Shown here piece after piece: positions 37,743 through 45,684 of a DNA stretch of 57,499 nt. This DNA is from Prevotella sp. (GTDB taxonomy: Bacteria; Bacteroidota; Bacteroidia; Bacteroidales; Bacteroidaceae). The notes under the pieces were generated by a model. It searched no databases. It was given only the letters and a program-made list of their open reading frames with translations, and had not been told where the DNA came from. Both the position numbers and the translations under genes were made by a program. The stretch covers positions 1 through 57,499 of the forward strand of contig JAFZAH010000010.1 in the NCBI GenBank assembly GCA_017548275.1, given 5' to 3'. Position 1 is the stretch's first letter, and every line of letters starts with the position of its first letter.

Positions 37743-37802
37743 TTTCGGACACATTTTGAAGGGATTTTGTTGTTTGTCCGAGAAACGGGTGTGTGTCCGA
37801 AA
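37743..37802. repeat. TTTCGGACACA inverted pair
   Basis: TTTCGGACACA at 37743-37753 and its exact complement TGTGTCCGAAA at 37792-37802 lie 50 nt upstream of the promoter box of the PepSY-like gene, with a third TGTCCGA inside. Confidence 0.6.
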
Positions 37803-37853
37803 CAAAAAACATCATTCTTCGTATTATTCTTGGACGCAGGCATTTTTACGCCG

Positions 37854-37861
37854 TATCTTTG
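37854..37861 (+). promoter_or_regulatory. Promoter -7 box of the PepSY-like gene
   Basis: TATCTTTG, 47 nt upstream of the ATG at 37908. This excludes longer in-frame starts at 37767. Confidence 0.6.
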
Positions 37862-37907
37862 CAATGTCAAAAGACAAAAACAAAAAAAACAATACAAAAA
37901 AAACATT

Positions 37908-38336
37908 ATGACACAGAAAAGATTTTTCCTCACCGCACTGATATGCTTGATGATGTCCGTATCCTCTTTCGCAACGGACAAAGTGATAACAGCCAACCAA
38001 CTTCCCGAGGCAGCACAGACATTTGTTAAGGAGATGTTCCCCAATGCCGCCATCATCTACGTAGAGATAGATGACGGAAAATACGAAGTGTACCTGAACA
38101 ACGGAACAGAAATCAAATTCGACCTAAAGGGCAACTGGAATAAGGTTAACTGCGAGTTGAATGCCGTGCCCGCCCGTCTCGTGCCCGCCTCCATTGCCGA
38201 CTGCGTGGAAGGACAGTTCCCCGAAGCAGTGATTACGAAAATTGACAAGGAGCACTACGGTTACGACATTGAACTCTCCAACGGTTTCGACCTGAAATTT
38301 GACCGAAAGTACATGACGTTTGGAATAGACAACTGA
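37908..38336 (+). CDS. Periplasmic PepSY-like (DUF2874) protein
   Basis: A 142-residue protein with signal peptide MTQKRFFLTALICLMMSVSSFA. Two repeats of the PepSY-like fold follow: LPEAAQTFVKEMFPNAAIIY with YEVYLNNGTEIKFDLKGNW, and IADCVEGQFPEAVITKID with YDIELSNGFDLKFD. Such proteins are common in Bacteroidetes and are thought to bind or inhibit in the periplasm; the role is unknown. The start is fixed by the promoter box at 37854-37861. Confidence 0.88.
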   Translation: MTQKRFFLTALICLMMSVSSFATDKVITANQLPEAAQTFVKEMFPNAAIIYVEIDDGKYEVYLNNGTEIKFDLKGNWNKVNCELNAVPARLVPASIADCVEGQFPEAVITKIDKEHYGYDIELSNGFDLKFDRKYMTFGIDN

Positions 38337-38532
38337 GATTTAATAACATACTTGCTTTATCATTGAAAAGGCTGTGCCAGTGATGGTACAGTTTTTTTCT
38401 GCCTCTACGACCCGCCCAGGCACCCACAAAAAAGTGTGACAGTGATGAGAGGACACATCATCTGCGAACCAATGTCTAGACACCCGAACTCCCGAACATA
38501 CCCCTTATCGATTGCGTATTTCACAAAAGCGA

Positions 38533-38584
38533 CGATATTTCGTATTTCATATTTCGTATTTCGTATTTATTTACTACCTTTGCA
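38533..38584 (+). promoter_or_regulatory. Promoter with TATTTCGT repeats, nitroreductase copy
   Basis: ATATTTCGTATTTC-type units are followed by TATTTATTTAC and the box TACCTTTG at 38575-38582. The ATG at 38587 is only 4 nt beyond the box. The module repeats the one at 9497-9545. Confidence 0.65.
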
Positions 38585-38586
38585 AC

Positions 38587-39255
38587 ATGACAATAAAAGA
38601 AGCGATAGAACGGCGCCACAGCGTGAGAATCTATGACGAGCGGCCGCTGAACATTGAGCAAATCAGGGAATTGCAGTCGGAGATTAACGAATGCAACCAC
38701 GACACGGGCATGCACATCCAACTGGTGGTGGATGACCCGAAGGCGTTCAAATCGAAATGGGTGCATTACGGCAGGTTCCAAAATGTGCGCAACTATCTGG
38801 TCATCGCAGGGAAGAAATCGCGCTACCTGAAGATGAAAGCGGGCTATTATGGCGAGCGGCTGGTGCTGAAAGCGCAGATGATGGGTCTGAACACCTGTTG
38901 GGTGGCATTGACCTACTCGAAAAACCACGAGGTGATGAGCATCGCCGACGACGAGGAATTGGTCTGCGTCATTGCTATCGGCTACGGCGCCAATCCCGGC
39001 GTAGCACATAAAATCAAGGAGCGCGAAAAGGTGATGAAGGTGAAAGGCGAAGCCCCCGAGTGGTTTCTGCGCGGTGTGGATGCTGCACTGCTCGCCCCGA
39101 CAGCCCTGAACCAACAGCGCTTCACCCTGACGTTGAAGAAAGGCAACCGCGTGAAAGCCAAGGCCGGCATCGGTCCATGGACAAAAATCGACCTCGGTAT
39201 CGTGCGTTACCACTTTGAAATCGGCGCTGGCCTCGATAACTTTAAGTGGGAGTAA
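38587..39255 (+). CDS. Nitroreductase-family FMN oxidoreductase
   Basis: A 222-residue protein starting MTIKEAIERRHSVRIYDERP, the FMN-phosphate block of nitroreductases. The central part has LKAQMMGLNTCWVALTYSK, and LLAPTALNQQRFTLTL near residue 175 is the second flavin segment. The family reduces nitro compounds or quinones with NAD(P)H; the physiological substrate is unknown. The chosen ATG lies 4 nt downstream of the promoter box, so the transcript may be leaderless. The longer in-frame start at 38512 would translate the promoter and is rejected. Confidence 0.9.
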   Translation: MTIKEAIERRHSVRIYDERPLNIEQIRELQSEINECNHDTGMHIQLVVDDPKAFKSKWVHYGRFQNVRNYLVIAGKKSRYLKMKAGYYGERLVLKAQMMGLNTCWVALTYSKNHEVMSIADDEELVCVIAIGYGANPGVAHKIKEREKVMKVKGEAPEWFLRGVDAALLAPTALNQQRFTLTLKKGNRVKAKAGIGPWTKIDLGIVRYHFEIGAGLDNFKWE

Positions 39256-39277
39256 AGCCCTCAACCTGACCAGGTTT

Positions 39278-39345
39278 TTCCAAAGGACTCCCTGACTTAC
39301 CTAGATCCTTCTATGCTTTCCCAAGTTCTCCTAATCATCCTGAAA
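39278..39345. repeat. CCTAGATCC array phased at ~10 bp, site 4
   Basis: On the minus strand CAGGA, TTAGGA, TTGGGA, TAGAAGGA, CTAGG and CAGGGA follow at about 10-nt steps, between the nitroreductase stop and the leader of the next gene. Confidence 0.55.
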
Positions 39346-39346
39346 G

Positions 39347-39379
39347 AACCCTAAACACTCAACCCTAATCCCTAAACCC
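39347..39379 (+). repeat. G-free AACCCTAAAC leader
   Basis: ACCCTAAACACTCAACC and CTAATCCCTAAACCC run 33 nt without a G directly up to the TTG start at 39380. Confidence 0.7.
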
Positions 39380-39790
39380 TTGAAAACAGTTTGTCCGAAA
39401 TGCAAGAAGAAACAACGCCCGCAAAATGTGTATTGCGAGCGCTGTGGGGCGTTGCTCCATCCGCAGCAGTTTTGCGAGAAATGCGGCACGTTGCAGCAAA
39501 ACGGCGAAAAGAAATGCAAGAAATGCGGCACGCCCTATCCCAAGACTGCGACGGGCATCATGGACAAACCTGTAAGATTGTGGAAGAGTGCGTTGGTGTT
39601 CTTTTTCATCATCGTGGCGCTGGGCACTTTCAGCCTGCTGAAGTCACGCAGCAACCGCCCCTATTCCGAACAACTGGAGCGGCAATACACCGAATGGCGC
39701 GACAGCATGAAACAAGTGCAAGCAAAGGCTGCCAAAACCTCTAAAAAAGGAAACACCAAACAGACAACAAAAAGGGGAAACAAGCGTTAA
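39380..39790 (+). CDS. Double zinc-ribbon membrane protein
   Basis: A 136-residue protein with four CxxC pairs in the first 52 residues (CPKCKKK, CERCG, CEKCG, CKKCG), i.e. two zinc ribbons. One transmembrane segment follows (about residues 68-86), then a basic helical tail (KAAKTSKKGNTKQTTKRGNKR end). No in-frame ATG precedes the first Cys, so the start is TTG at 39380, directly after a G-free leader. Function unknown. Its last codons fall inside the GGGAAAC hairpin 39767-39809. Confidence 0.78.
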   Translation: MKTVCPKCKKKQRPQNVYCERCGALLHPQQFCEKCGTLQQNGEKKCKKCGTPYPKTATGIMDKPVRLWKSALVFFFIIVALGTFSLLKSRSNRPYSEQLERQYTEWRDSMKQVQAKAAKTSKKGNTKQTTKRGNKR

Positions 39791-39809
39791 TGCTCGTTTC
39801 CCTTTTGTT
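39767..39809 (+). terminator. AAGGGAAAC hairpin, copy 1
   Basis: AACAAAAAGGGGAAACAAGC pairs with GCTCGTTTCCCTTTTGTT around GTTAAT, with one mismatch and one bulge. The 5' arm codes for the last residues of the zinc-ribbon protein. The same hairpin is at 42484-42527. Confidence 0.8.
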
Positions 39810-39815
39810 ATTATT

Positions 39816-39928
39816 GGTGTCCGGATAATAACATCAAATGATTCCAAGCCTACAGGATAGCAAAACTCTCAAACTACAAGTTTATATTCATCATTCCTGA
39901 GGGTTGAGATAATTTTAGCGGACACCAA
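39816..39928. repeat. GGACAC-tail repeat, copy 3 (inverted pair)
   Basis: The left end TATTGGTGTCCGGATAATAA and the right end GATAATTTTAGCGGACACCA are inverted copies of the tail found at 2596-2686 and 13123-13204. Here two tails face each other. Confidence 0.7.
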
Positions 39929-39972
39929 AAACAAAATCACAGGCTCTAGGCTCAATTGTATGTTTTTTTTAT

Positions 39973-39980
39973 TACCTTTG
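39973..39980 (+). promoter_or_regulatory. Promoter -7 box of the TonB-dependent receptor
   Basis: TACCTTTG followed by CATG, 66 nt before the ATG at 40047. Confidence 0.6.
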
Positions 39981-40046
39981 CATGATTTTTTTCATACAGA
40001 TACAAATAATCTGTTTTAAGTATATTATCAACTATTCAATGATTCA

Positions 40047-42428
40047 ATGAAAAGATTGTTCTATGGGGCAGCATTTACAATGATGTTGCTATTCCCCTCA
40101 ACTGTGGGGGCACAAATCACATCAGATGAACAGACACAACAAAAAGAGCAGGCCACACAGACCATTCGCGGACAAGTATGCGACATCGCTTCCGGGGAGC
40201 CAATGATTGGCGTGACAATTACAGTGGAAAACGGAATTTCCCTGGGTACGGTATCGGATATCAGCGGTATTTTTGAGATAAGAAACGTACCCGTAGGACG
40301 ACACTCCGTAAGGGCTACATACGTCGGTTATGAGCCTGTAGTGCTCAAGGAGCAGTTGCTTTCTTCAGGCAAGGAACTGGTATTGAACCTGCGCATGCGT
40401 GAGAACATATCAGAGTTGGACGAGGTTGTCGTTAAGCCCCGTGTCAACAAGCAGATGCCACTCAACGAAATGGCCCAAGTTGGCGCCCGCATGTTCAGCG
40501 TGGAGGAAGCAACACGTTATGCCGGAGGTATGGCCGACCCTGCCCGAACAGCCTCCATGTTTGCAGGAGTGGCAGCAGGCGGTGTAACCAACGGCATCAG
40601 CATCCACGGCAATTCACCGCAAATGCTGCAATGGCGTGTGGAGGGTGTGGAGGTGAATAACCCCAATCACTTTGCAGAGATAACCGAGGCCGGCGGCGGC
40701 ATCTTCACCTCGCTTAATGGTACGGTATTGGCCAACAGCGATTTTCTTACAGGTGCCATGCCGGCTGAATTTGGCAATGCCCTCTCTGGTGCTTTCGATA
40801 TGAAGATGCGTGCCGGCAACAACTCAAAATACGAGCACGCAGTGCAGGTGGGAACATTAGGTGTCGATTTCGCCTCTGAGGGACCGTTGGGCAAGGGCTC
40901 GAAAGGGTCATACTTGGTGAACTATCGTTACAGTGTCCTCGAGATAGCAAAGAAACTGCACGCCATCAACATGGAAAACGAGACGCTCGACTATCAAGAC
41001 CTAAGTTTCAAACTGAATATGCCTACCCAAAATGCCGGCACCTTCGCAGTATGGTTTACAGGTCTTGTGGACAACTACGAGAACAAGGCGCCCGACGTAT
41101 CGGAATGGGAGACATTGTGGGACATGAACGACTCGTGGTCGCGCCAGCGCAGTTGTGCCGGCGGCCTGACTCACACCTATCGTTTCGTAAATGGCGGCAC
41201 GCTCCGTTCCAACGTGGCCTTTACCGGCGTCTATCGCAAACTTGGCATCAGCAACTACGATGAGCAAATGGTGGAGACACCTGATATGGCAGGCCGCAAC
41301 GCCCAATGGAGCATCATCTTCAGCACACAGCATCAGCATAAGTTCTCATCGCGCTATACGATGTTGAACGGCATTGAGCATCAGTACCTCGACTTCAACA
41401 CGTGGCTCGATTGGATTCATGAGACTGGCGGTCCGTTGTATCGCGTCTATGACTCTAAGGGCAACACAGGTCTGACCCGTTTCTTCAGCAGTCACAAACT
41501 GGCACTGAACCGCCGTTTCTCCACCGTGGCGGGCATCAATGTGATGTGGTTTCACCTGAATAACCAATGGCTCGTGGAACCCCGCATCAGCATACAATAC
41601 AAAATCACGCCGTCGAGCACATTCTCCTTGGCTTATGCCCTCAACAGTCGTAAGGAAACGACAGACACCTATTTCGTCACGATGACAGGCTTCAATCCGA
41701 ACAAAGACCTTGGTCTCACCCGCTCACACCACATCTCCGCCTCTTTCGCCAAACGCTTTAACGAGAATGCCATGTTGAAAATCGAGCCTTATTGGCAATG
41801 GCTCTTCGACGTGCCTGTGGAACAGGGGACAACCTATTCCATTCTCAATCACAACATGTTCTTCCAGGACCGCGCTTTGGTAAACGATGGTGTGGGCCGC
41901 AACTACGGCATCGACCTTACTCTGGAACGTTATCTGAAGGACGGTTTCTATGGTATGCTTACCGCGACGCTCTTCAAGTCGGAATATCGTGACGCCCAAG
42001 GCGAATGGCACCACTCACGCCACGACCGCGGCTTCATCACGAACATCTTAGGTGGCAAGGAATGGATGGTTGGACACGCCAAGAAAAACGTCTTTGGATG
42101 CAACGGCCGTCTTACATTGATGGGTGGTGACCGCTATACACCCATCCCCGAGGGCACTACCTTTGAGGACATCATGCAACGGCCCGACAAATCGATTCCG
42201 ATGGACGACGGCCTTGACCCGTTCTGCAAACAGAAAGGACTCAATGTGGGCTATGCTTTCTCTGTGAAATACACCATCAACAAGAAGCACACCTCACACC
42301 ACTTCATCCTGGAGTACCTTCAATTGCGCACTTTTCAAGGTCAGACCTTCAACTTGGAAACTCATGAGATTGTCGATCAGTTCACCTCACTCACCTTCCC
42401 CAACATCGCATATCGAGTGGAATTTTGA
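40047..42428 (+). CDS. TonB-dependent outer-membrane receptor
   Basis: A 793-residue protein with a signal peptide (MKRLFYGAAFTMMLLFPSTVGA) and a carboxypeptidase regulatory-like domain at residues 38-120 (IRGQVCDIASGEPMIGVTIT, SDISGIFEIRNVPVGRHSVRA). A plug domain (SISIHGNSPQMLQWRVEGVEVN-like, about 190-260) and a C-terminal beta-barrel ending NIAYRVEF with terminal Phe follow. It imports a large ligand using TonB energy. There is no SusD partner and no lipoprotein next to it, so it is not a glycan SusC; the ligand is unknown. Confidence 0.9.
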   Translation: MKRLFYGAAFTMMLLFPSTVGAQITSDEQTQQKEQATQTIRGQVCDIASGEPMIGVTITVENGISLGTVSDISGIFEIRNVPVGRHSVRATYVGYEPVVLKEQLLSSGKELVLNLRMRENISELDEVVVKPRVNKQMPLNEMAQVGARMFSVEEATRYAGGMADPARTASMFAGVAAGGVTNGISIHGNSPQMLQWRVEGVEVNNPNHFAEITEAGGGIFTSLNGTVLANSDFLTGAMPAEFGNALSGAFDMKMRAGNNSKYEHAVQVGTLGVDFASEGPLGKGSKGSYLVNYRYSVLEIAKKLHAINMENETLDYQDLSFKLNMPTQNAGTFAVWFTGLVDNYENKAPDVSEWETLWDMNDSWSRQRSCAGGLTHTYRFVNGGTLRSNVAFTGVYRKLGISNYDEQMVETPDMAGRNAQWSIIFSTQHQHKFSSRYTMLNGIEHQYLDFNTWLDWIHETGGPLYRVYDSKGNTGLTRFFSSHKLALNRRFSTVAGINVMWFHLNNQWLVEPRISIQYKITPSSTFSLAYALNSRKETTDTYFVTMTGFNPNKDLGLTRSHHISASFAKRFNENAMLKIEPYWQWLFDVPVEQGTTYSILNHNMFFQDRALVNDGVGRNYGIDLTLERYLKDGFYGMLTATLFKSEYRDAQGEWHHSRHDRGFITNILGGKEWMVGHAKKNVFGCNGRLTLMGGDRYTPIPEGTTFEDIMQRPDKSIPMDDGLDPFCKQKGLNVGYAFSVKYTINKKHTSHHFILEYLQLRTFQGQTFNLETHEIVDQFTSLTFPNIAYRVEF

Positions 42429-42483
42429 ATTATCCCGAATTGGTCTGGACCAACTCGGGATAATGACATAAGGATTGAAGCGA

Positions 42484-42527
42484 CAAAAAAGGGAAACAAG
42501 CGTTAGGACTCGTTTCCCTTTTGTTTT
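42484..42527 (-). terminator. AAGGGAAAC hairpin, copy 2
   Basis: ACAAAAAAGGGAAACAAG and CTCGTTTCCCTTTTGTTTT pair around the GCGTTAGGA loop. On the minus strand it covers the last codons of the gene ending at 42503. Stem and loop GCGTTA match copy 1 at 39767-39809. Confidence 0.8.
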
Positions 42528-43618
42528 AATATCCTGGCTTTTCGTCTCAGGCGCCATTTGTAATACATGTGATACCACCGTGACACTGGGCGGCCCCAGA
42601 TGGTTTCGGAGGGGAACTGCCACGCGAAATGGAGGTTGCGGTATATCTCGACGAAATATTGCGTATAGACCGACAAGCCCTTGAAGTGATAACGGTCGTC
42701 GTGATGGCCGAAATTACCGGCCTTCATCACTTCGTCGAGCAGCATCCGTCCCACTTTCTCATTGGGTTTGACCAACAGATACCTCTCGTCGAGCCCCAAG
42801 GTATCGTGCAGCAGCCACATCAGTCCGGCGGCAAACTTATGCATGTTGAGCCGTTTGAGCAGTTGTTCGTCGGCGGCACGCTCCTCCTCGGTGAACCCAC
42901 GGCGCAGGAGGTAGTAATAATCGATGATCTGGCGCAGGCCTACCCCCTCGAAGAAGAAATGGTGCATGACATGCGACAGTTGGAAGATGCGGTTGAAACT
43001 GTCGGTCGGCACACAGATTTTCCCCGCTCCCTCGGGCAGGCTGACTATCTGGCGGAACTGTTCGGCCTTTACCTGCTCAAAGTATTTTTTCAGACGGCGC
43101 TCATAGAACAGATTGCCCATGAACGAAGGGATGATATGAATCTCTGTGACGGCATCATCGAATACGGGAAAATCGATGTGATGATACTCGATGCCTGATT
43201 CCGGCGATACCCTCATGACAAAACTCAACAACTCGTCGGTCGTGAGCGATGTCCACAAATCAATGTCACCCGAGGTGCGCATCATCGGGTCGGGATACAT
43301 CAGCGCGTTGCCCTGTCCTTTGAGCACACATGCCTTAATCCCGTCTTTCTTATAAAGCAGATAAGTGACTTTCGCCGAAGCCCGATTCAACTTGCGGTTG
43401 TCATTCACAATCTCCTCATTGGCACTGTACCACTCTATGATTTTGTACTTGTCGGGCCGTTCGGGTCTGCCCTCCAAGCGTTTCAATCCATGGTAGAGCA
43501 CCCCCACGATGGTCTGCTTCATGCCAAACTCCAAAAGCCCGTCCCAGTCCATCTCATCGAGATGCTCCGGCACAGGGCAATTGTCATCGAGTGAAAAACG
43601 GAGGAAAGAGAGAAACAT
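42503..43618 (-). CDS. Nucleotidyltransferase-fold protein (NTP_transf_5 type)
   Basis: A 371-residue protein. It has the block ACVLKGQGNALMYPDPMMRT then SGDIDLW at about residues 95-122, the GxxD-D pattern of the PF14907 nucleotidyltransferase-like family found in polysaccharide loci. Further His-rich helices follow (LSHVMHHFFFEGVGLRQIID). Its substrate is unknown. It lies at the downstream end of the glycan locus on the same strand. The upstream leader is a CTTGCCCC-type array (43622-43708), and the 3' end overlaps a hairpin. Confidence 0.85.
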   Translation of the reverse strand: MFLSFLRFSLDDNCPVPEHLDEMDWDGLLEFGMKQTIVGVLYHGLKRLEGRPERPDKYKIIEWYSANEEIVNDNRKLNRASAKVTYLLYKKDGIKACVLKGQGNALMYPDPMMRTSGDIDLWTSLTTDELLSFVMRVSPESGIEYHHIDFPVFDDAVTEIHIIPSFMGNLFYERRLKKYFEQVKAEQFRQIVSLPEGAGKICVPTDSFNRIFQLSHVMHHFFFEGVGLRQIIDYYYLLRRGFTEEERAADEQLLKRLNMHKFAAGLMWLLHDTLGLDERYLLVKPNEKVGRMLLDEVMKAGNFGHHDDRYHFKGLSVYTQYFVEIYRNLHFAWQFPSETIWGRPVSRWYHMYYKWRLRRKARILKQKGNES

Positions 43619-43621
43619 AAT

Positions 43622-43708
43622 TGTTGGGGGCAGGGAGCAAGGGGCAGGAGATTAGTTTAAGGGGCAGAGGACTATTCTCTTACTCCTTGCCCCCTGCCCC
43701 TTGCTTCT
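43622..43708. repeat. GGGGCAAG/CTTGCCCC inverted arrays
   Basis: GGGGGCAGGGAGCAAGGGGCAG on the left and CTTGCCCCCTGCCCCTTGC on the right are inverted copies of 7-nt units. They fill the gap between two glycan genes and form the leader of the 42503-43618 gene. Confidence 0.8.
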
Positions 43709-45626
43709 ATTTTTCATCCAATTCTGCAAAGACCGAATTTTTGGAGATATACTCAGGCACAATCTCCTTCATCTTCGCCACGATGCGCATATCGTCGAAA
43801 GAGTCGGCGATGGTGATGAGTTCGTCTATATCGCGGCTGACGGAATCGAAGTCGTATTCACGCACGCAGGCGATACGTATCTTCTGATGGAACGACGGTT
43901 TGGTGTTCTCATCATTCGACAGCACCTCCTCATAGAGTTTCTCGCCGGGACGCAGACCTGTGTAACTGATTTCCACACCTTTGGCACCGCTCAACTGAAT
44001 CATACGTCGCGCCAGATCGGCGATGCGCACGGGTTTGCCCATGTCGAAGACAAAAATCTCACCGCCCTTGCCGTGCGTACCTGCCTCGAGCACCAGTTTA
44101 CATGCTTCGGGAATGAGCATGAAATAACGGATGATATTGGGATCGGTGACGGTAACGGGACCGCCTGCCTTGATTTGACGTTCAAACAGTGGTATGACCG
44201 AGCCGTTTGAACCTAAGACATTGCCGAAACGGGTGGTGACAAACTGCGTCACACCCTTGACCTTCCCTTCCTTGATGGCCTGGTCCAGACTCTGCACATA
44301 AATCTCGCAGATACGTTTCGAGCAACCCATGACATTGGTTGGATTGACCGCCTTGTCTGTAGAAAGCATGACGAATTTTTTCACCCCGTACTTTATGCTC
44401 AGGTCGGCTATCACCTTGGTGCCATATACATTATTTTGGATGCTCTCCGAGGGGTTGTCCTCCATCATCGGCACATGTTTATAAGCAGCGGCATGGAAGA
44501 CGTAATCGGGTTTGAAACGGCGGAAAATCATTTCCATGCGGTCGCGGTTGGATATAGAGCCTACCACTGTCGTGGTCTTGATTTCCGGCCATCTCTGACT
44601 CATCATCAGGCGGATGTCATGCTGCGGCGTCTCGGCTATGTCGATAAGCATCAGTTCTGCGGGATGATAATCTGAAATCTGACGCAGAATTTCGCTGCCG
44701 ATACTGCCAGCCGAACCCGTGAGCAGGATTTTCTTGCCCGTGAGCATCTCGCCCACTTTTTCCATATCGACCTCAATCTCATTGCGCGGCAAAAGATCCT
44801 CGATGCTGATTTCCTTCAACTTTGACGGTTCAAACTCCTCATCTGCCTGCCATTCCTTCATGCTCTCCGACATGTAAATCTTCACACCCGCATCGATGAG
44901 ATAGTCTTGCAGGCGCTGGTTATCACGGAACGACTCATTTTGCAGCGGCGACACCAGCACCGCCCCAATGTTCATCTCCTTCAGCAGTTCAGGAAAGTCC
45001 TCTTTCACAGCAAGCACTTTCACGCCCATGAGCAGATTGTTGACCATGCTGTCATCATGAGAGATGAAGCCCTTGAGTTGGAATTTCGAATGTTTGTTGT
45101 TTCGGATGTTTTTCGCCAAGCCCACGCCGCCGTCGGCCACGCCGTAAATCAGCGTCCGCGCCCCTTTCTCGGAACTGAACACCACATCGTAGAGCACCTT
45201 GACAAGCACTCTCATGGCCCACATCAAGATGGTAGCCACCACATACATGGCAATAATCTGCCGCCCTTGCAAACGGACAAAATGCCAATCAGTGTAAAAA
45301 ACCGGATAATGGAAGATGAGCGCAAGCACACACGAGAGGGCCATAGCATAACCCACCCGCTGCAAATCGACAAACGATGAATAGCGCAACACCCCGCTAT
45401 AGGTATGGAACACGCGGAAACCGATCAGATTGAAACACATATACAATCCGATGGTCTTCGATAAGATGCCGATATTGCCCAATGTGACGGCACCATTGTA
45501 GTACATCCAAAAGACGAACAACCCTGACAAATAACATATCAGGCAGTCCATGATAAACACCACCCAATAGGGCAATGCATTTTTGGAGAAATACCAGTTG
45601 AGGATTTTATCTAACAGTTTTTTCAT
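43707..45626 (-). CDS. pglF: PglF-like UDP-GlcNAc C4,6-dehydratase, membrane-bound
   Basis: A 639-residue protein with four N-terminal transmembrane segments (about 18-145), a first Rossmann domain (155-255), and an SDR domain with GSAGSIGSE (304-312), AAYKHVPMMEDNPSE (380-394) and LSTDKAVNPTNVMGCSKR (421-438). The T-D-K catalytic set with Met in place of the usual Tyr is the PglF/FlaA1-long pattern. The reaction is UDP-GlcNAc to UDP-4-keto-6-deoxy-GlcNAc, the first step of diNAc-bacillosamine synthesis. The aminotransferase is next, 58 nt upstream. Confidence 0.92.
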   Translation of the reverse strand: MKKLLDKILNWYFSKNALPYWVVFIMDCLICYLSGLFVFWMYYNGAVTLGNIGILSKTIGLYMCFNLIGFRVFHTYSGVLRYSSFVDLQRVGYAMALSCVLALIFHYPVFYTDWHFVRLQGRQIIAMYVVATILMWAMRVLVKVLYDVVFSSEKGARTLIYGVADGGVGLAKNIRNNKHSKFQLKGFISHDDSMVNNLLMGVKVLAVKEDFPELLKEMNIGAVLVSPLQNESFRDNQRLQDYLIDAGVKIYMSESMKEWQADEEFEPSKLKEISIEDLLPRNEIEVDMEKVGEMLTGKKILLTGSAGSIGSEILRQISDYHPAELMLIDIAETPQHDIRLMMSQRWPEIKTTTVVGSISNRDRMEMIFRRFKPDYVFHAAAYKHVPMMEDNPSESIQNNVYGTKVIADLSIKYGVKKFVMLSTDKAVNPTNVMGCSKRICEIYVQSLDQAIKEGKVKGVTQFVTTRFGNVLGSNGSVIPLFERQIKAGGPVTVTDPNIIRYFMLIPEACKLVLEAGTHGKGGEIFVFDMGKPVRIADLARRMIQLSGAKGVEISYTGLRPGEKLYEEVLSNDENTKPSFHQKIRIACVREYDFDSVSRDIDELITIADSFDDMRIVAKMKEIVPEYISKNSVFAELDEK

Positions 45627-45684
45627 TTGCTAAGAGGTCGTTAAGGACTTAAAGGTCATAATGACATTATGGTCGTGAGGGGCG

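Larger units (their letters stand above)
37377..37907. other. 531-bp divergent intergenic region
   Basis: No gene is seen. It holds divergent promoters (37403-37410 minus, 37854-37861 plus), a CGGAC mini-hairpin (37530-37546), a perfect CCCTCTAATTAGAGGG palindrome (37622-37637), a CCCTCGCCCTT/AAGGGGGCGGG hairpin (37694-37725), and an inverted pair TTTCGGACACA/TGTGTCCGAAA (37743-37802). Confidence 0.75.

Noticed and set aside
37767-37907. Longer N-terminus of the PepSY-like protein starting at 37767
   Set aside because: It would include the promoter box at 37854-37861, and a perfect signal peptide starts at 37908.
39347-39379. AACCCTAA units resembling telomere repeats
   Set aside because: Only two or three imperfect units, internal to the chromosome and located in a gene leader. 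The likeness to telomere repeats is coincidental.
43621-43887. Plus-strand ORF of 88 codons starting in the spacer next to pglF
   Set aside because: Its first third is the GGGGCAAG array and the rest is antisense to pglF.
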